Origin: Pelodera strongyloides
Lineage: Eukaryota; Nematoda; Chromadorea; Rhabditida; Rhabditidae
Length of the DNA stretch: 64,000 nt
Reading direction: 5' to 3'
Assembly: GCA_036852015.1 (NCBI GenBank)
Contig: JAANDG010000681.1
Location: 1 to 64,000, forward strand
Shown piece by piece: positions 60,459 to 64,000 of the stretch. Made by a program: the position numbers and the translations under genes. The notes below the pieces were generated by a model that saw nothing but the letters and a program-made list of their open reading frames with translations, was not told where the DNA came from and made no database searches. How positions within the stretch are numbered: the stretch's first letter is position 1; each line of letters starts with the position of its first letter.

Positions 60459-62270
60459 TTACTGAGCATAGTGTCCGTGCTGCTCGTATTGATCTCTCAT
60501 ACGCAAAGCGTGCCATCTGCCGTAATCAACCTAAAAGATGAGAAATAAAGGAATTAAAAGAAAAGAAGACACCTAGACACCCCATAATCTTTACGCAAGT
60601 CTAATAAAATACATAGTAAATAATGACCACAAGACGATAATTGAACACGCACTCAACTCGTTCACAAACATAACAGTCCAGTCCCTTCAACAACATATGT
60701 TTCACTGGTCACATTTCACTAACTGCTGAACTTTCATATTGTTGCGAGACGTCAATTTACTTCTTATTACGACTCAAAACAAAAACAACTTATTCAAGAG
60801 TTCAAGCCAAATGCGCTCTTCCCCTAAAAAAAACTAGGACGACGTCTGAAGACAACAAAAAATGTAATAAAAAATAAACAAAGTACCCAAGTAGACGAAA
60901 CGGGCTGGTACGACCAAGCCTTGTAGTCCCATCGCTCGCCCTCCAAGTGCTTTACGCGCTGTTCGATCTGTCTAAAAGATTATAACTGGATGACCGATGC
61001 AAGAATTACGCGACGTGTTATCCAAGCTCTGTTTACGTAACGTCGAAAAACTCATCGTTTTTATAAATGCCCACATTGTTAGGAACTAAGCTGCCTCTCG
61101 TTAGTTAGAAACCAACCAATATATATTATCTTGTAATTTATCATTACTACTTTACTACGTTTCTTTCTACTCTCTACTTGTCATTTAATAATTTGTACTC
61201 ACTTGTTCACAATAAAGCTTTATGTAGTATGTAAATTCGACCGTTGAAACAACCGCAAGTACCTAGCAAGTGTAGTAGCAATAAAAAAGTTCCTAGAAAC
61301 TAGAAAGAAGATACCAAAGCAAGCCGACAAACCTCCATCGCTGAAGGATTCCCTGCTTCTCATAGTAGGCGAGGTTTCGCTCATGGTGTTCCACATCGGA
61401 AACTCCAAAGTGTTTCGCCCACCACTGACGGACTGGCGTGCGCTCGAACTGCCAGTGATGTGGGGGAGCGCCCTGGACAAAATAAAGAAACTTTTCTGCA
61501 TTCAAGGAAATGATCTAATTAACTAAGCAAGTCAATAAACATTAAGATATAAATTACAAAACTTTCCGCAAAGATAAATTCCAAATTCGTCATGAATGAT
61601 AGTGAATCGCCACTAATATATCAAAATGAAACAAACGAAACATAGCCAAATAATGTTTCTAATCCATACCAGGGCGAGGACGCCAACAATTTGTGGCAGT
61701 TAGATCCGAAGTAAGCCAGAGGTGTAAGCACACAGACAACTACAAATTTCCAAAACAAAACCCTCATTCAGACTCACCTCGGTAGGGTAGTCCTTCAATT
61801 CGCAGGTTCCATATACGATGTGATTGTAAGCAAGAGCCATCAAAACGGGCAGGAATCCGATTCCGATGAAGTAAAAGTGACACACGTCCTAAACATAAGC
61901 ATAATGTAGGTTTTTTAGAAATCACAAAACATTTGAACCGAGAGAGAGAGAGCGGAATGCAATAAATCAAGTTCACTCACCTTGATTCTGTTTACAATAA
62001 GCTGTCCGGGGCGCTTGCGGAAAACGTGTGCATGTGAGCATCTCACTGCAGGCATGATGAACTTGTTTGCCTTAAAATTAAATGTTTAATATACCTATCT
62101 GCCTAAATAACTTAAAAGTGATAACATATACTGCATTGCTAGGTTTATATTTGAGTATATGAATTTTGGTAAGTAAACATAAAAAAGAAAACCCATACTT
62201 GCAGCAATTGCTGATGACAGCACTTGGCGGCGGTAAGTCCCACCGGGGACATTTTGCTGAGCAGCGTCAT
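60459..62270 (-). CDS. NDUFB5: NDUFB5 (complex I SGDH subunit)
   Basis: Six minus-strand exons: 62,199-62,270, 61,981-62,070, 61,778-61,888, 61,333-61,472, 60,887-60,971 and 60,459-60,530. All phases agree, giving 189 residues, the same length as human NDUFB5. The N-terminal 54 residues are basic (FRKRPGQLIVNRIK), as in a mitochondrial presequence. CHFYFIGIGFLPVLMALAYN is the single membrane helix. ELKDYPTE, then APPHHWQFERTPVRQWWAKH, matches the PEHWEYYKHPISRW block of the family, and the charged tail ends HGHYAQ. It is an accessory subunit of the membrane arm of respiratory complex I in the inner mitochondrial membrane. An acceptor 23 bases before the ATG suggests a 5' UTR intron or SL trans-splicing. 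ATTAAA follows about 45 nt after the stop. Confidence 0.92.
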
Positions 62271-62293
62271 TGCACACCCCCAGTCAAACTACC

Positions 62294-62835
62294 TAAACAC
62301 CAAGCAGAGTCTTATTACTGGTTTATGATGCAGAGAAAAAGAAATTGAAAAGCGGTTCAAGGAGAATAAATGAAAATGTTTGAAAGATACTGTCTGGCAA
62401 AAGAGCACCACTTGAACTTGTTGTTACTGAACTTGAACCTGCAATGTTATTTTGTCGTAGAAAGACTCAAATTCGGGTTACATATGGAAAGTGAAAGAAA
62501 CGTCTAATCCGAAAATTCCGAAATTCCTCAAGAGGAGAGGAAAGCAAGAAGCAGAATCATGGTGTATTTCCACCTCCAATGAGAAGGAACAGGCTTGCAT
62601 CAATAATAACGAAAACAAAAGCAAATGCGCAGAGAAACATATGTTTTTTCAACTTCAAAGCGTTGTTTTTTCAAAACAAACTAAAAGTGCGCAACAAAAT
62701 AAATTCTAAGGGGAAACTCATCGAGGTCGATGCCACGGCAAGACACGAAAATCGGTCCATCGAGGTCGATGCACGGGTCGCGGACAAACCCCACATTTTT
62801 CATAAAATTTTCCATTTTTGTCAATTACTGACGCG
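62294..62835. other. Region upstream of NDUFB5
   Basis: No supported exon. GAGGTCGATGC occurs at 62,723 and 62,763 and again at 63,616, a word shared with the outer part of the composite repeat to the right. Confidence 0.45.
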
Positions 62836-63587
62836 CACTGGAAGATGTTGCCCCAAAATTGCCGCGGTTTTGCAACGTTGCCCCAAAATTGCCGCGGTTA
62901 TTTTGCCCCAAAATTGCCAGGGTGGCGAGACAGTGTTGAGAAAGAGTAGAGGGAAAAGTTTTCAGATTGCTCCAAAATTGCCGCGCCGTGACGCGCACCG
63001 CTCCGCATTAGTTGAATATCTGCCGGTCGGCCGGACATGGCCAAACTTTTAGCAGTGTCTAACATGTGCTTTATGTCCGAGTGGTCTAAGGCGCAGTTTC
63101 CAGAACAGGTGTCGATTCATGTCGGCAGGTTCGATTCTTGCCAAGTGATTGTGTCTTGCAAAGATGTACTCATACAAAATATGTGTATTGCAAATGTTAA
63201 AACATCTAATAGTATTAATAATGTATAATAGAATATTAATAATATAAAAATAAATATTTGCAAAACTAATTCACTGGCAGGTTCGATTCTTGTCAATGCT
63301 TTTGTTTTGCAAAGGTATATTGCCACGAAATTGCCCCAAAATTGCCGCACGGCAGAAGTGGTGCCCCAAAATTGCCCCAAAATTGCCGCACGGCAGAAGT
63401 GGTGCCCCAAAATTGCCCCAAAATTGCCGCATGGCAGAAATGTGTGCCTCAAAAATGCCCCAAAATTGCCGCACGGCAAAATGTGTGCCCCAAAAATGCC
63501 CCAAAATTGCCGCACGGCAAAGCAGCTTTTGCGCTCCGGCATTTTTGGGGCAAAATCGCGGCAATTTTGGGGCAAAATCTTCCAGTG
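62836..63587. mobile_element. Composite repeat: inverted ends, TTGCCCCAAAATTGCCGC arrays, tRNA-like core
   Basis: CACTGGAAGAT then TTGCCCCAAAATTGCCGCGG at the left is matched inverted at the right (CGCGGCAATTTTGGGGCAA, then ATCTTCCAGTG). Inside the right half, CCCCAAAATTGCCGCACGGC plus AGAAGTGGTG recurs in tandem from about 63,330 to 63,525. The middle (63,070-63,300) holds a tRNA-like sequence and a second copy of its GGCAGGTTCGATTCTTG segment at 63,278. Long frames of up to 178 codons on both strands arise from the repeat and are not genes. Confidence 0.75.
63070..63145 (+). pseudogene. tRNA-Leu/Ser-like sequence inside the composite repeat
   Basis: TGTCCGAGTGGTCTAAGGCGC is a near-perfect class-II tRNA D-arm (A box), and GGCAGGTTCGATTCTTGCC a T-arm (B box). 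The anticodon stem is broken, so it is probably a SINE-type derivative. Confidence 0.65.
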
Positions 63588-63802
63588 GCGGTCGATGGCC
63601 AGGCATTTTTTGACGAGGTCGATGCACAAGGCGCGACCGAAGCCTTTCTTCAATACCGCAACGCAGTGTAAACGCGGAGCGTCCGTTACGAAAAACTTTT
63701 TTTTTAGGCAAACTCTGGGTTGTATTGTATTTCTTTCGATTCTATGTTTTCCTGTTGCTTTTAAATATGTATACTCCTGTAAAGAATGCTCCTCACTTTA
63801 AG

Positions 63803-63971
63803 ATGCGAGGAGGTGATGTTGGGGAAATCAACGAACCGTTTCTATTCGTGGACAATCACCGAGAAGGTTAGTTGGGTGACTAGTGTTTAGGTGATTGGAT
63901 GTGTAATTGTTTGTTCCTGGACTATCTGGTTTAATTTTTCAGCGTTCATCGACAAGGACTGGGAAGTTTGA
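63803..63971 (+). CDS. Possible start of a plus-strand gene at the right edge
   Basis: ATG at 63,803 directly follows an acceptor-like TTTAAG. Exon 63,803-63,866 ends AAG/GTTAG, and an intron to TTTTTCAG leads to 63,943. The joined frame is short (INEPFLFVDNHRE, then AFIDKDWEV and a stop). I recognise no family. It could be a first exon read in the wrong frame, a UTR, or nothing. Confidence 0.25.
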
Positions 63972-64000
63972 AGAGCGTCGAAGTCTCTAGGGAGAAAAAC

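Noticed and set aside
62579..63801. Several frames of 107-178 codons on both strands with repeated KLPQNCRTAE-like blocks
   Set aside because: All come from the CCCCAAAATTGCCGC tandem repeat, which happens to lack stops.

Overview
The window is eukaryotic, AT-rich and intron-rich, and most likely comes from a nematode. The evidence is an FMRFamide-like precursor of the nematode-type FLP-27 kind, a secreted C6/DUF281-like protein, short introns ending in TTTTAG or TTTCAG, and splice acceptors directly upstream of several start codons, as in SL trans-splicing. Gene calls were made by reading splice sites and following codon phase by eye on both strands. No database search was possible.

Layout. 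Positions 1-6,239 are a tandem satellite with a 71-bp unit that runs off the left edge. Positions 6,240-11,590 hold no gene I can defend, apart from faint PDZ-like fragments and a dense TTATCG/GATAAG cluster. Positions 11,592-13,855 (minus) carry a secreted Thr-rich C6/DUF281-like gene, followed by a tRNA-Val(AAC) gene. Positions 15,100-18,000 contain only tRNA-like relics and repeats. From 18,022 to 62,270 four conserved genes lie on the minus strand: a FAXC/CDR-type GST-fold protein (18,022-22,638), PET117 (23,117-23,793), a giant VPS13D (25,178-58,668, about 88 exons, about 3,200 residues) and NDUFB5 (60,459-62,270). On the plus strand, inside one VPS13D intron, sits a complete three-exon neuropeptide gene, flp-27 (48,401-49,236). 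Positions 62,836-63,587 are a composite inverted/tandem repeat around a tRNA-like core. A possible further plus-strand gene starts near the right edge.

Biology. The minus-strand cluster has a mitochondrial theme: a complex I subunit (NDUFB5), a cytochrome-oxidase assembly factor (PET117), a bridge-like lipid transfer protein important for mitochondrial shape (VPS13D), and a FAXC/metaxin-fold protein with an Arg-rich N-terminus. Same-strand order and acceptors next to the start codons would fit an operon-like unit, but gaps of 0.5-1.8 kb leave this unproven. Introns carry many small foldback elements, including a TTAA-flanked family present four times.
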